Source: a bacterium (GTDB lineage Bacteria; Zhuqueibacterota; Zhuqueibacteria; Zhuqueibacterales; Zhuqueibacteraceae). From it: a stretch of DNA of 64,000 nt. The position numbers and the translations under genes were made by a program. Location: positions 1 to 64,000 of the forward strand of contig JAKLJX010000015.1 in the NCBI GenBank assembly GCA_023150945.1, given 5' to 3'. The notes below the pieces were generated by a model. It was given only the letters and a program-made list of their open reading frames with translations, had not been told where the DNA came from and ran no database searches. Positions 15,682 to 23,266 of this stretch are shown here, piece after piece (the first letter of the stretch is position 1; each line of letters begins with the position of its first letter).

Positions 15682-16822
15682 CCTGTTCGACTACGGCGAC
15701 ATGATCGCCGATCGCGTGCGCTTCGAGGCTTATGGCAAGGCCCTGCGCCAGGCCCTGCGGCCCGGCGCGGTCGTGCTCGATCTCGGCACCGGCGCCGGCA
15801 TCTTTGCGCTGCTCGCCTGCAAGCTGGGCGCGGCCCGCGTCTATGCCCTCGAAACCAATGATGCCATTGCCGTGGCGGCCGAGTTGGCCCTGGCCAACGG
15901 CTGCGCCGATCGCATCACTTTCATTCAGGAACTCTCCACCGCGGTGCATCTGCCCGAGCGCGTGGACGTCATCATCTCGGATTTGCGCGGGGTGCTGCCG
16001 CTGCTCGAACAGCATCTGCCTTCCCTGGTGGATGCGCGCGACCGGCTGCTGGCGGAGGGCGGCACACTCCTGCCGCGCCGCGATACGCTGTGGGCCGGCT
16101 TGCTGGCCGCGCCCGAGTTGCACCAACGCCACTTCCGGCCCTGGCAGGAAGATCTTTTCGGATTGGATACGCGGCCGTGCCAGCGCCTGCTCAGCAACCT
16201 CTGGCTGCGCGTGCAAGTCGAAGCCGGCAAGCTGCTCACCGAGCCGCAATGCTGGGGCACTCTGGATTACCGCACCCTCCTCGATCCCAACGTCAGCGCA
16301 GAACTGCATTGGCGCATGACGCAGCCGGGCACGGCGCACGGCCTTTGCCTGTGGTTCGATGCCGAGTTGGCGGAAAACGTTCGTTTCTCCAACGCGCCGG
16401 GCCAGCCCAAAACCATCTACGGCCAGGCCTTTTTTCCCTGGCCGCAACCGGTGGCACTGGCCGCCGGCGATGAAGTCGAAGTGACGCTGCAAGCCACGCT
16501 GGTCAACGATGATTATGTGTGGCAATGGCAAACCCGGGTGTTCGATTCCAGCCAAAGCGGCGCCGCCCAAGTGGAATTCAAACAGTCCTCGTTCTGGGGC
16601 GCGCCGCTTTCGCCGCAGCAACTGCGCAAACGCGCTGAGACTTTCGTGCCGAGCCTGAATGAAGACGGCCGGATCGCGCAGATGCTCTTGAACCGCATGA
16701 ACGAGAATCTCGCTTTGGGAGAAATCGCCCGCCAACTCAGCCGGCAATTTCCGCAACGCTTTCCAAGTTGGCAGGCGGCGCTTACCCGCGTGGGAGAGGC
16801 GGCGAGGGTTTACAGCGAGTAG
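15674..16822 (+). CDS. PRMT-like SAM-dependent methyltransferase of the lasso cluster
   Basis: A 382-residue class I methyltransferase. Its start (MYNLFDYGDMIADRVRFEAY) and SAM motif I (VLDLGTGAGIFALLACKLGA, from about residue 34) with VYALE resemble protein arginine methyltransferases. The PRMT double-E loop is replaced by SDLRGVLPLLEQ. A C-terminal beta-rich part (about 210-310) follows the SAM fold as in PRMTs, and a helical tail (LLNRMNENLALGEIARQLSRQF) ends it. The likely substrate is the lasso precursor or product; the predicted ring holds two adjacent arginines (RRD), which makes arginine an attractive but unproven target. It begins within the kinase stop region (8-nt overlap) and is followed at once by a heptamer array. 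Confidence 0.8.
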   Translation: MYNLFDYGDMIADRVRFEAYGKALRQALRPGAVVLDLGTGAGIFALLACKLGAARVYALETNDAIAVAAELALANGCADRITFIQELSTAVHLPERVDVIISDLRGVLPLLEQHLPSLVDARDRLLAEGGTLLPRRDTLWAGLLAAPELHQRHFRPWQEDLFGLDTRPCQRLLSNLWLRVQVEAGKLLTEPQCWGTLDYRTLLDPNVSAELHWRMTQPGTAHGLCLWFDAELAENVRFSNAPGQPKTIYGQAFFPWPQPVALAAGDEVEVTLQATLVNDDYVWQWQTRVFDSSQSGAAQVEFKQSSFWGAPLSPQQLRKRAETFVPSLNEDGRIAQMLLNRMNENLALGEIARQLSRQFPQRFPSWQAALTRVGEAARVYSE

Positions 16823-16890
16823 GTGAGGCGAGGGGGAAAGGGGCAAGGGGATGGGGGATAGGGGCAAGGGGCGAGGGGCGAGGGGCGAGG
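16821..16890. repeat. Heptanucleotide tandem array, about ten units
   Basis: About ten 7-bp units, degenerate at the left and then regular (GGCAAGG, GGATGGG, GGATAGG, GGCAAGG, three times GGCGAGG). GGCAAGG is a rotation of the GGGGCAA unit of the 37-copy array at 50.9 kb. The array starts on the last codon/stop of the methyltransferase gene and lies before the ABC transporter gene. Confidence 0.75.
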
Positions 16891-16985
16891 TTTGGCCCTT
16901 TGGGGCATATTTGGTCGTTGATTGTTGCTATCCTTTTGCCCTCTGTATTTTGCCTCTTGTTTCGCATCATACGCTGCGCCATGCC

Positions 16986-18782
16986 GTGCGGATCGATCGC
17001 GGGTTGCGGTTGGTTTGGCAATGCAGCCGCGGCTGGACGGTCGCCAGTCTCGCTCTGGTGTTGGCGCAAAGCGGCTTGCCGCTGCTCGGCCTGTATTTCA
17101 CCAAACAGATCATCGATGCCGTGACGCTGGCGCTCAACGCCGGCGCAGGCGGGGCAGCGCTGCAGCCGATTCTCTTCTGGGTTGGTTTGGCGGCCGGCGC
17201 CGCGCTGCTCACCGAGATCTTGCGCTCAGTCGGCAATTTCGTCGGTCAAGTCCAGGCGCAGGTGGTTGCCGATCACGTGCATCATCGCCTGCACCTCAAA
17301 TCCATCGGCCTCGAGCTCGCCTACTATGACAATGCCCGCTATTTCGATGCCTTGCATCGCGCCCAGGAAGACGCGCCCTTCCGGCCGCTCAGTCTGGTCA
17401 ACGGTCTGCTGCAGGCCGGACAAAGCGGGTTGTCGCTGCTTGCCATTGCCGGTCTCTTGTTCGCCTTCAGCCCGCTGCTCGTCATGATCTTGTTTGCCGC
17501 CACGCTGCCCGGCTTGTTCGTGCGCCTGAAATATGCCGGTGCCGTCTATCGCTGGCAGCGCCGCTGGACCGGCAACGAGCGCCGCGCGCACTACTATCAC
17601 TGGCTGCTCACCGGCGGTGAATTCGCCAGGGAGATCCGGCTGTTCGATCTCGGCCCGCTGTTCATCCAGCGCTTCCGCGCGCTGCGTGAACGCATTCGGC
17701 GCGAGCGTTTCCGCATCGCGCTCAAGAGCACCGCGGCGGAGTTGGCCCCGCAGGCCCTGGCCACGCTGGCGATTTTCGGCGTCGCCGCATTGTTGGCACA
17801 GCAAACCCTCGCCGGCGCTCTCACGCTCGGCGCGATGGTGATGTATTGGCAGGCTTTCCAACGCGGCCAGGGCAACTTCCGCGATTTGCTGCAGGCCGCC
17901 GCCAATCTCTATCAGGACAATCTCTTTCTGGCGAATCTCTACGAGTTTCTCGATCTCAAGCCCAGGCTTGCCGCGCCGTCGCGCCCGCGGCCACTGCCCC
18001 GGCCGGTGACTGCCGGTTTGGAGCTGCATCACGTCAGCTTTCGGTATCCCGGCGCGGCCCAGGAGGCGCTGCACGACCTCAACCTGTGCCTGCGCCCCGG
18101 TGAAACCATTGCGCTGGTGGGCGAGAATGGCTCGGGCAAATCCACTCTGCTCAAGCTGCTCTGCCGTTTGTATGATCCCACTGCCGGCCGGCTCACGCTC
18201 GATGGCGTCGATTTGCGGGAATATGATCCGGCGGAATGGCGGCGCGAAATCGGCATCATTTTTCAAGATCACGTGCACTACAATTTGACCGCGCAGGAAA
18301 ACATCTGGCTGGGCGAGATCACGCTTGCCGCCGATCACCCTCGCATCGTGACCGCGGCGCAGCAAACCGGCGCCGACCGCGTGATTGCAAAACTGCCGGA
18401 CGGCTATGCCTCGCTGTTGGGAAAATGGTTCGAAGACGGGGAGGAGCTCAGCATCGGCGAGTGGCAGAAGATCGGTCTCAGCCGCGCCTGCCTGCGCCAA
18501 AAGCAGTTTCTCTTTCTGGATGAACCCACCAGCAGCCTCGACGCGGGCGCGGAAGCCGAGTTCTTCGCGCGCTTGCGCACCTTCGCCGCCGGCCGCACCA
18601 CGGTGTTGATCAGTCACCGGCTCTCGACCGCGCGGCTCGCCGATCGCATCTACGTGCTCGCTGCCGGCCGCATTGTGGCGAGCGGCACGCATGCGCAGTT
18701 ACTGGCGCAAGCCGGCCGCTATGCGGAACTCTTCGAAACCCAGGCGCGGCCCTATCGCGCCGGCGCCGCGGTGACCGCATGA
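16986..18782 (+). CDS. ABC exporter of the lasso cluster (D protein)
   Basis: A half-size ABC exporter of about 598 residues that would export the mature peptide and may give self-protection. The transmembrane domain spans about 1-310 (for example SLALVLAQSGLPLLGLYF, LFWVGLAAGAALLTEI and LLAIAGLLFAFSPLLVMILF). The nucleotide-binding domain has Walker A GENGSGKST (about 379), the signature ELSIGEWQKIGLSRA (about 486) and Walker B FLFLDEP (about 508). The start is unclear: the open frame goes back into the heptamer array, so I choose the GTG at 16986 just before RIDRGLRLVW. No peptidase C39 domain is present, which fits a cluster with its own B2 peptidase. The 3' end overlaps the nucleotidyltransferase gene by 4 nt. 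Confidence 0.9.
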   Translation: MRIDRGLRLVWQCSRGWTVASLALVLAQSGLPLLGLYFTKQIIDAVTLALNAGAGGAALQPILFWVGLAAGAALLTEILRSVGNFVGQVQAQVVADHVHHRLHLKSIGLELAYYDNARYFDALHRAQEDAPFRPLSLVNGLLQAGQSGLSLLAIAGLLFAFSPLLVMILFAATLPGLFVRLKYAGAVYRWQRRWTGNERRAHYYHWLLTGGEFAREIRLFDLGPLFIQRFRALRERIRRERFRIALKSTAAELAPQALATLAIFGVAALLAQQTLAGALTLGAMVMYWQAFQRGQGNFRDLLQAAANLYQDNLFLANLYEFLDLKPRLAAPSRPRPLPRPVTAGLELHHVSFRYPGAAQEALHDLNLCLRPGETIALVGENGSGKSTLLKLLCRLYDPTAGRLTLDGVDLREYDPAEWRREIGIIFQDHVHYNLTAQENIWLGEITLAADHPRIVTAAQQTGADRVIAKLPDGYASLLGKWFEDGEELSIGEWQKIGLSRACLRQKQFLFLDEPTSSLDAGAEAEFFARLRTFAAGRTTVLISHRLSTARLADRIYVLAAGRIVASGTHAQLLAQAGRYAELFETQARPYRAGAAVTA

Positions 18783-19981
18783 CGGCTTGGCCTGATCCGC
18801 GCCGCCACGAAAACGCGCTGCTGCTGTGCTGCAGCCGCGTGCACCTGGATGCCGTGCACGCCGGGCGCCTGGCCTTTCTGCTCACGCAAAAACTGGATTG
18901 GGAATATGTGCTATGGCAGGCCTCCTGGCATCGCGTGACCGCGTTGTTGTCGCGCCAGCTTCAATTGCATGCCGCCGTTGTGCCGCCGGCCGTGTTGGCG
19001 CGTTTGCGCCGGGAGGCGCAGGCGCTCGCGCAGCAAAGCCTGCTGCAAATCGCGGAGCTGCTACAATTGCTGCAGGCGCTGGCGGAACGCGGTGTGACGG
19101 CAGTGCCCTTCAAGGGACCCGCGCTCGCGGCCGCGGTCTACGGTGATCCCGCCCTGCGCCAATCCGAAGACTTGGACGTGCTGGTGGCGCCGCCGGATTT
19201 TGCCGCGGCCAGAGCAGTGTTGGCCGCGCTCGGCTATCGGCCGTGGCAAACCCTCAGCCCGCCGCAGGAAGCCGGCTATCTGCGCTATGAGTGCGGCAGC
19301 ACGCTGGTGCAGCAATCCACCGGCCTGATCGTGGATTTGCATTGGGCTTTCAATCGCAAATATTTGGCAGTGCCCTTGACCTTCGCCGATATTCTGCCAC
19401 GCCTGCGGCCGCAGGTTTTGGCCGGAAAAACCCTCCACCAACTCGCGCCGGAAGATTTGCTGCTCGTGTTGTGTGTGCACGGCGGCAAGCATCAATGGCT
19501 GAGTTTGAATTGGATCATCGATGTCGCGGAGCTGCTGCGCACGCAACCCGGCCTCGCCTGGCAATACCTCCTGCGTCGCGCCCGCGCCACCGGCTGCCGG
19601 CGCCTGCTTGCTCTGGGACTCAGCCTGGCGCAACGCCTGCTCGCGGCGCCGCTGCCCGCAGAAATCCGGCAGCAGATTGCCGCTGACCGGATCTTGCCGC
19701 GGTTGGCCGATCATGCGCGGCGCCGCTTGTTTCCCGTGGCCGAGTGGGACCCGGGCGTGGCCGAGAGGATTTTCTTCCTGCTGCGCGCGCGCGAGCGCCG
19801 GCGCGATCAAGTGCGCTTTTTGATGCGGCGCCTCACCATGCCGACGCTGAGTGATCTGTCTTACCTGCGCCTGCCGGCCCTGCTGGCGCCGTGTTATGTC
19901 CTGCTGCGGCCCGTGCGCCTGTTGCACGCTGCCGCGCGCCGTTGTTTGAAATCGCTCCGACCTTCTCCGGTGGGAACATGA
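18779..19981 (+). CDS. NTP_transf_5-type nucleotidyltransferase of the lasso cluster
   Basis: A 400-residue member of the uncharacterised nucleotidyltransferase family (PF14907 type), often found next to lasso peptide genes. The nucleotidyltransferase core reads FKGPALAAAVYGDPALRQSEDLDVLV (about 105-131): a Gly-rich turn, then the metal-binding Asp pair in EDLDVLV. A downstream acidic strand is seen in IVDLHWAF. Nothing is known to me of its reaction in lasso systems; nucleotidylation of the peptide, of a cluster enzyme or of a sugar partner is possible. It starts in the ABC transporter stop (ATGA, 18779-18782), and its own stop is fused to the GT2 start (19978-19981). That makes it the translational bridge between the lasso cluster and the glycosyltransferases. 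Confidence 0.85.
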   Translation: MTAWPDPRRHENALLLCCSRVHLDAVHAGRLAFLLTQKLDWEYVLWQASWHRVTALLSRQLQLHAAVVPPAVLARLRREAQALAQQSLLQIAELLQLLQALAERGVTAVPFKGPALAAAVYGDPALRQSEDLDVLVAPPDFAAARAVLAALGYRPWQTLSPPQEAGYLRYECGSTLVQQSTGLIVDLHWAFNRKYLAVPLTFADILPRLRPQVLAGKTLHQLAPEDLLLVLCVHGGKHQWLSLNWIIDVAELLRTQPGLAWQYLLRRARATGCRRLLALGLSLAQRLLAAPLPAEIRQQIAADRILPRLADHARRRLFPVAEWDPGVAERIFFLLRARERRRDQVRFLMRRLTMPTLSDLSYLRLPALLAPCYVLLRPVRLLHAAARRCLKSLRPSPVGT

Positions 19982-21009
19982 ATCCGATCATCCCAAGCAG
20001 TCTCTCGCAAGCACCCGCGCTGCGCAACGGCAAAGCGGTTGCGCAAGCAGCAGCAAGTGGGGCAGTGCCCGACTCCGCGGCAGCACGGCCCAGCCTGTCG
20101 GTGGTGATTCCGGTTTACAACAGCGCTGAGATTCTGCCGGCTCTGCTGCCGCGGCTGCAGGCGGCGCTTGCCGCGCTCACGGCACGCTATGAAATCATTT
20201 TGGTGAATGACGGCAGCCGCGATCACAGTTGGGAGGTGGCTGCGACCTGGGCGCAACAGTACCGGGAGATCGTGGCGATCGACCTCATGCGCAACTATGG
20301 CCAGCACAATGCGCTGCTCTGCGGCATTCGTGCGGCGCAGTACGAGGTGATCATCACCATGGATGATGACCTACAACACCCGCCGGAGGAAATTCCCAAA
20401 CTGCTCGCCAAGCTCGCGGAAGGGTATGATGTGGTTTATGGCACGCCGCAGCAGGAACAGCACGGCCTGTGGCGTGATCTGGCGTCGGTGGCCGTGAAGA
20501 TGGTCTTGCAGGGCACGATGGGCGCCGAAATCGCGCGCAAAGTCAGTGCCTTTCGGGCTTTTCATGCGACAGTGCGAGATGCCTTTACTCAATATCACGG
20601 CAATTTTGTCTCTATTGACGTTCTGCTTACTTGGGCAACTATGCGCTTTGCCGCTGTTGGGGTGAGTCACCAACCACGGTATCTCGGCAAGTCAAACTAC
20701 GATTTTCTTAAACTGGTCAGACATGCCTTCAACATGATGACGGGCTTTAGCACGATGCCCCTGCAGCTTGCAAGCTGGATAGGTTTTGGCTTTACGCTCT
20801 TTGGCTTCGGTGTTCTAATCTACGTCCTCGGCAGATACCTGTTGATGGGGACCAGCGTGCAAGGATTTCCTTTTCTCGCCTCAATTATAGCCATCTTTTC
20901 GGGCGCTCAACTGTTCGCGTTGGGTATTTTCGGTGAATACCTGGCGCGAATGTATTCCATGACTATGCGACGGCCAAGCTACGCAGTCCGCGATACCATT
21001 AACGCTTAG
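19978..21009 (+). CDS. GT2 glycosyltransferase with C-terminal membrane segments
   Basis: A 343-residue family 2 glycosyltransferase of the ArnC/GtrB/DPM1 kind that attaches a sugar from a nucleotide donor to undecaprenyl phosphate. The GT-A core starts at SVVIPVYNSAE, with the donor motif VNDGSRDHS, the catalytic DDDLQHPPEE and the helix segment ARKVSAFRAF. Two membrane segments close the protein (LASWIGFGFTLFGFGVLIYVL and FLASIIAIFSGAQLFALGIF). The first half is G+C-rich like the lasso genes, while the second half, from about 20570, is clearly richer in A+T. It opens in the stop codon of the nucleotidyltransferase (ATGA), so this is where the EPS glycosyltransferase part of the operon resumes. 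Confidence 0.92.
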   Translation: MNPIIPSSLSQAPALRNGKAVAQAAASGAVPDSAAARPSLSVVIPVYNSAEILPALLPRLQAALAALTARYEIILVNDGSRDHSWEVAATWAQQYREIVAIDLMRNYGQHNALLCGIRAAQYEVIITMDDDLQHPPEEIPKLLAKLAEGYDVVYGTPQQEQHGLWRDLASVAVKMVLQGTMGAEIARKVSAFRAFHATVRDAFTQYHGNFVSIDVLLTWATMRFAAVGVSHQPRYLGKSNYDFLKLVRHAFNMMTGFSTMPLQLASWIGFGFTLFGFGVLIYVLGRYLLMGTSVQGFPFLASIIAIFSGAQLFALGIFGEYLARMYSMTMRRPSYAVRDTINA

Positions 21010-21025
21010 GTTGAAAACTGTTTCC

Positions 21026-21958
21026 ATGCCCGGACAAATTGCACTCTTTGCGGCCACGAAACGCGGTTGTCTCTTCCTGAAGAAATTGAAACGGCTGGTG
21101 CCTGATTACCACATCACTGTCTTCTCCTTTCGTGAGGAGCCGTGGGAACCACCTTTCTTTGAGGAGATACGTGAACTCACCGCTGAAGCAGGTGGGAGTT
21201 TCTTCGAAGCCAAGCACGTCGGAGATCAGCAATTCCAGGAATTCTGGCAGAACCAGAAAGTCGAACTCATCTTCTGCGTAAGTTGGCGGTACATGGTCCC
21301 TTCACTGGTTTATCAAAAGGCGACAAAAGGAACATATGTCTTTCATGATTCAATGTTACCCCGCTATCGCGGATTTTCACCCACTGTTTGGGCCGTGATT
21401 AACGGCGAGCAACAAACAGGCGTGACGCTGTTTGAAATGGCGGACGAAGTTGATGCTGGTGACATTATCGATCAAGAAGAAGTAAGCATCGGTACTGATG
21501 AGACAATTCAGCCCGTCATCGACAGAGTTACGCAGACCTATCTTGCGTTACTCGAGAGAAATCTCTTCCCGTTATTGGGAGGTACGGCCAGGAAAACGCC
21601 ACAGGACCATGCCCATGCTACCTTTGTATGCAAACGGCTTCCGGAAGACAACCGTATCGATTGGACGGCGCCGGCTAGATCAAGCTATAACCTGATTCGT
21701 GCAGTAACAGCACCATATCCAGGTGCATACACGACGCTAAATGATAGGACCTTGCGAGTTTGGTCAGCGAAGCTGCTCGACAGCGTGTCACGTTATGAAG
21801 GTGTCATTCCTGGGCGAGTTGTCAGATTTCAGCAGGGTGAGGGTGCAACAGTATTGACCGGAAAAGGAGCTTTGCTGTTGCAAGAAGTTCAGTTTGACGG
21901 CGAAGAACGAGTCTGCGCTTCACGAATCTTGAATCGCCTTTCCTGCACTTTAAGATAG
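21026..21958 (+). CDS. Methionyl-tRNA formyltransferase-fold sugar N-formyltransferase
   Basis: A protein of about 310 residues with the formyltransferase fold. The FHDSMLPRYRGFSPTVWAVING segment (His107) corresponds to the N10-formyl-THF binding and catalytic strand, and EVDAGDII carries the catalytic Asp. The classic Asn two residues before the His is Val here (YVFHDS). A C-terminal domain (RIDWTAPARSSYNLIRAVTAPYPGAYT) resembles the Fmt C-terminal domain. Placed next to a WecE-like aminotransferase in an EPS locus, it probably formylates a 4-amino-4,6-dideoxy sugar nucleotide rather than Met-tRNA. The start is the ATG at 21026, with an in-frame TTG at 21011 right after the GT2 stop as alternative. 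The gene is richer in A+T than its neighbours on both sides. Confidence 0.82.
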   Translation: MPGQIALFAATKRGCLFLKKLKRLVPDYHITVFSFREEPWEPPFFEEIRELTAEAGGSFFEAKHVGDQQFQEFWQNQKVELIFCVSWRYMVPSLVYQKATKGTYVFHDSMLPRYRGFSPTVWAVINGEQQTGVTLFEMADEVDAGDIIDQEEVSIGTDETIQPVIDRVTQTYLALLERNLFPLLGGTARKTPQDHAHATFVCKRLPEDNRIDWTAPARSSYNLIRAVTAPYPGAYTTLNDRTLRVWSAKLLDSVSRYEGVIPGRVVRFQQGEGATVLTGKGALLLQEVQFDGEERVCASRILNRLSCTLR

Positions 21959-22015
21959 CCGCCTTCGACACGAAGGCCAATTGGGGACTCATCGCTGATA
22001 AGGAGATCTGGGGCT

Positions 22016-23230
22016 GTGTACGAAAACGTAAGCATACCGTTCAATCGCCCCTGCTTCGAGGGCAACGAGCAGGCCTACATCGCGCAGGCGATTGCCAACG
22101 GCCATATTTCGGGCGATGGCGCTTTCAGCAAGAAGTGCCATGCCTTTCTCGAACATGAACTGGGTGTGGCCAGAGCCTTGCTGACGACTTCCTGCACCCA
22201 TGCGCTGGAAATGGCGGCGCATTTGCTCGACATTCAACCCGGGGACGAGGTGATCGTGCCCTCGTTCACCTTTGTTTCGACCGTGAATGCGTTTGTGCTG
22301 CGTGGCGCCCGGCCCGTTTTCATCGACATTCGCCCCGATACCCTCAATCTGGATGAGGCGCAGCTTGAACAACTTATTTCCCCGCGCACGCGCGCGATCG
22401 TGCCTGTGCACTACGCCGGCGTCGGCTGTGAAATGGACGCCCTCATGGCAATTGCCCGGCGCCACAATATTCCGGTGGTCGAAGACAATGCCCATGGTTT
22501 GTTCGGCAAGTATCGTGGCAAATACCTGGGCACCTTTGGCGCGCTGGCCACGCAGAGTTTTCATGAGACCAAAAACTTCACCTGCGGCGAGGGCGGCGCG
22601 CTGTTGATCAATGATCCGCGCTATGTCGAACGCGCTGAAATCCTGCGCGAAAAGGGCACCAACCGCAGCCGTTTCTTCCGCGGCCAGGTGGACAAATACA
22701 CCTGGGTCGATATCGGCTCGAGCTATTTGCCTTCGGACTTGCTCGCGGCGTTTCTGCTCGCGCAATTTGAACAGCGCGCGAACATTCAGAGCAAGCGCCA
22801 GGCCTTGTGGCAGCTCTATCGCTCGTTGCTGGCGGAGTGGGCGGAGAAAAACCATGTGCGCCTGCCGGTCGTGCCGCCGCATTGTGAGCAGGCCTATCAC
22901 ATGTTCTATCTGCTCATGCCCGACCTGGCGACGCGCACGCGTTTGCTTGCGCATCTGAAGGAACGCGGCATTTTGGCGGTTTTTCATTATCTGCCGCTGC
23001 ACCAGTCGCCCATGGCAGAGCAGTGGCAAGACCGGCGCTGCGCCTGCCCGGTGACCGAAGAGATCAGTGATCGGCTGGTGCGCCTGCCTTTCTTCAACAG
23101 CATCACGCCGGAAGAAATTCTTCGGGTGGTGATGGCAATTCGGGAATTTGTGGTGAAGCAGCAGAACCCTGCCAGAAACCCGAATCGCAACCGGAGCGCG
23201 CGATCTGAGATTGTGGCGCTCTTGACTTAA
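22016..23230 (+). CDS. WecE/DegT-type dTDP-4-keto-6-deoxysugar aminotransferase
   Basis: A 404-residue PLP-dependent sugar aminotransferase of the DegT/DnrJ/EryC1/StrS family. The Schiff-base Lys186 lies in QSFHETKNFTCGEGG, the form found in WecE/RffA, which makes dTDP-4-amino-4,6-dideoxygalactose. The N-terminus IPFNRPCFEGNEQAYIAQAI and the substrate loop GDEVIVPSFTFVSTVNAF also fit that subgroup. The start is GTG at 22016 with AAGGAGAT nine bases upstream. The product would be the substrate of the adjacent formyltransferase. The gene returns to high G+C between two A+T-rich neighbours, as if exchanged separately. Confidence 0.9.
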   Translation: MYENVSIPFNRPCFEGNEQAYIAQAIANGHISGDGAFSKKCHAFLEHELGVARALLTTSCTHALEMAAHLLDIQPGDEVIVPSFTFVSTVNAFVLRGARPVFIDIRPDTLNLDEAQLEQLISPRTRAIVPVHYAGVGCEMDALMAIARRHNIPVVEDNAHGLFGKYRGKYLGTFGALATQSFHETKNFTCGEGGALLINDPRYVERAEILREKGTNRSRFFRGQVDKYTWVDIGSSYLPSDLLAAFLLAQFEQRANIQSKRQALWQLYRSLLAEWAEKNHVRLPVVPPHCEQAYHMFYLLMPDLATRTRLLAHLKERGILAVFHYLPLHQSPMAEQWQDRRCACPVTEEISDRLVRLPFFNSITPEEILRVVMAIREFVVKQQNPARNPNRNRSARSEIVALLT

Positions 23231-23266
23231 GATATGTTGATCAACTTGATAACCTGAATATCACTC

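Noticed and set aside
18779-19981. Toxin-antitoxin-type MNT nucleotidyltransferase
   Set aside because: It is 400 residues, three times the MNT size, and sits in the lasso cluster; it fits the NTP_transf_5 family instead.
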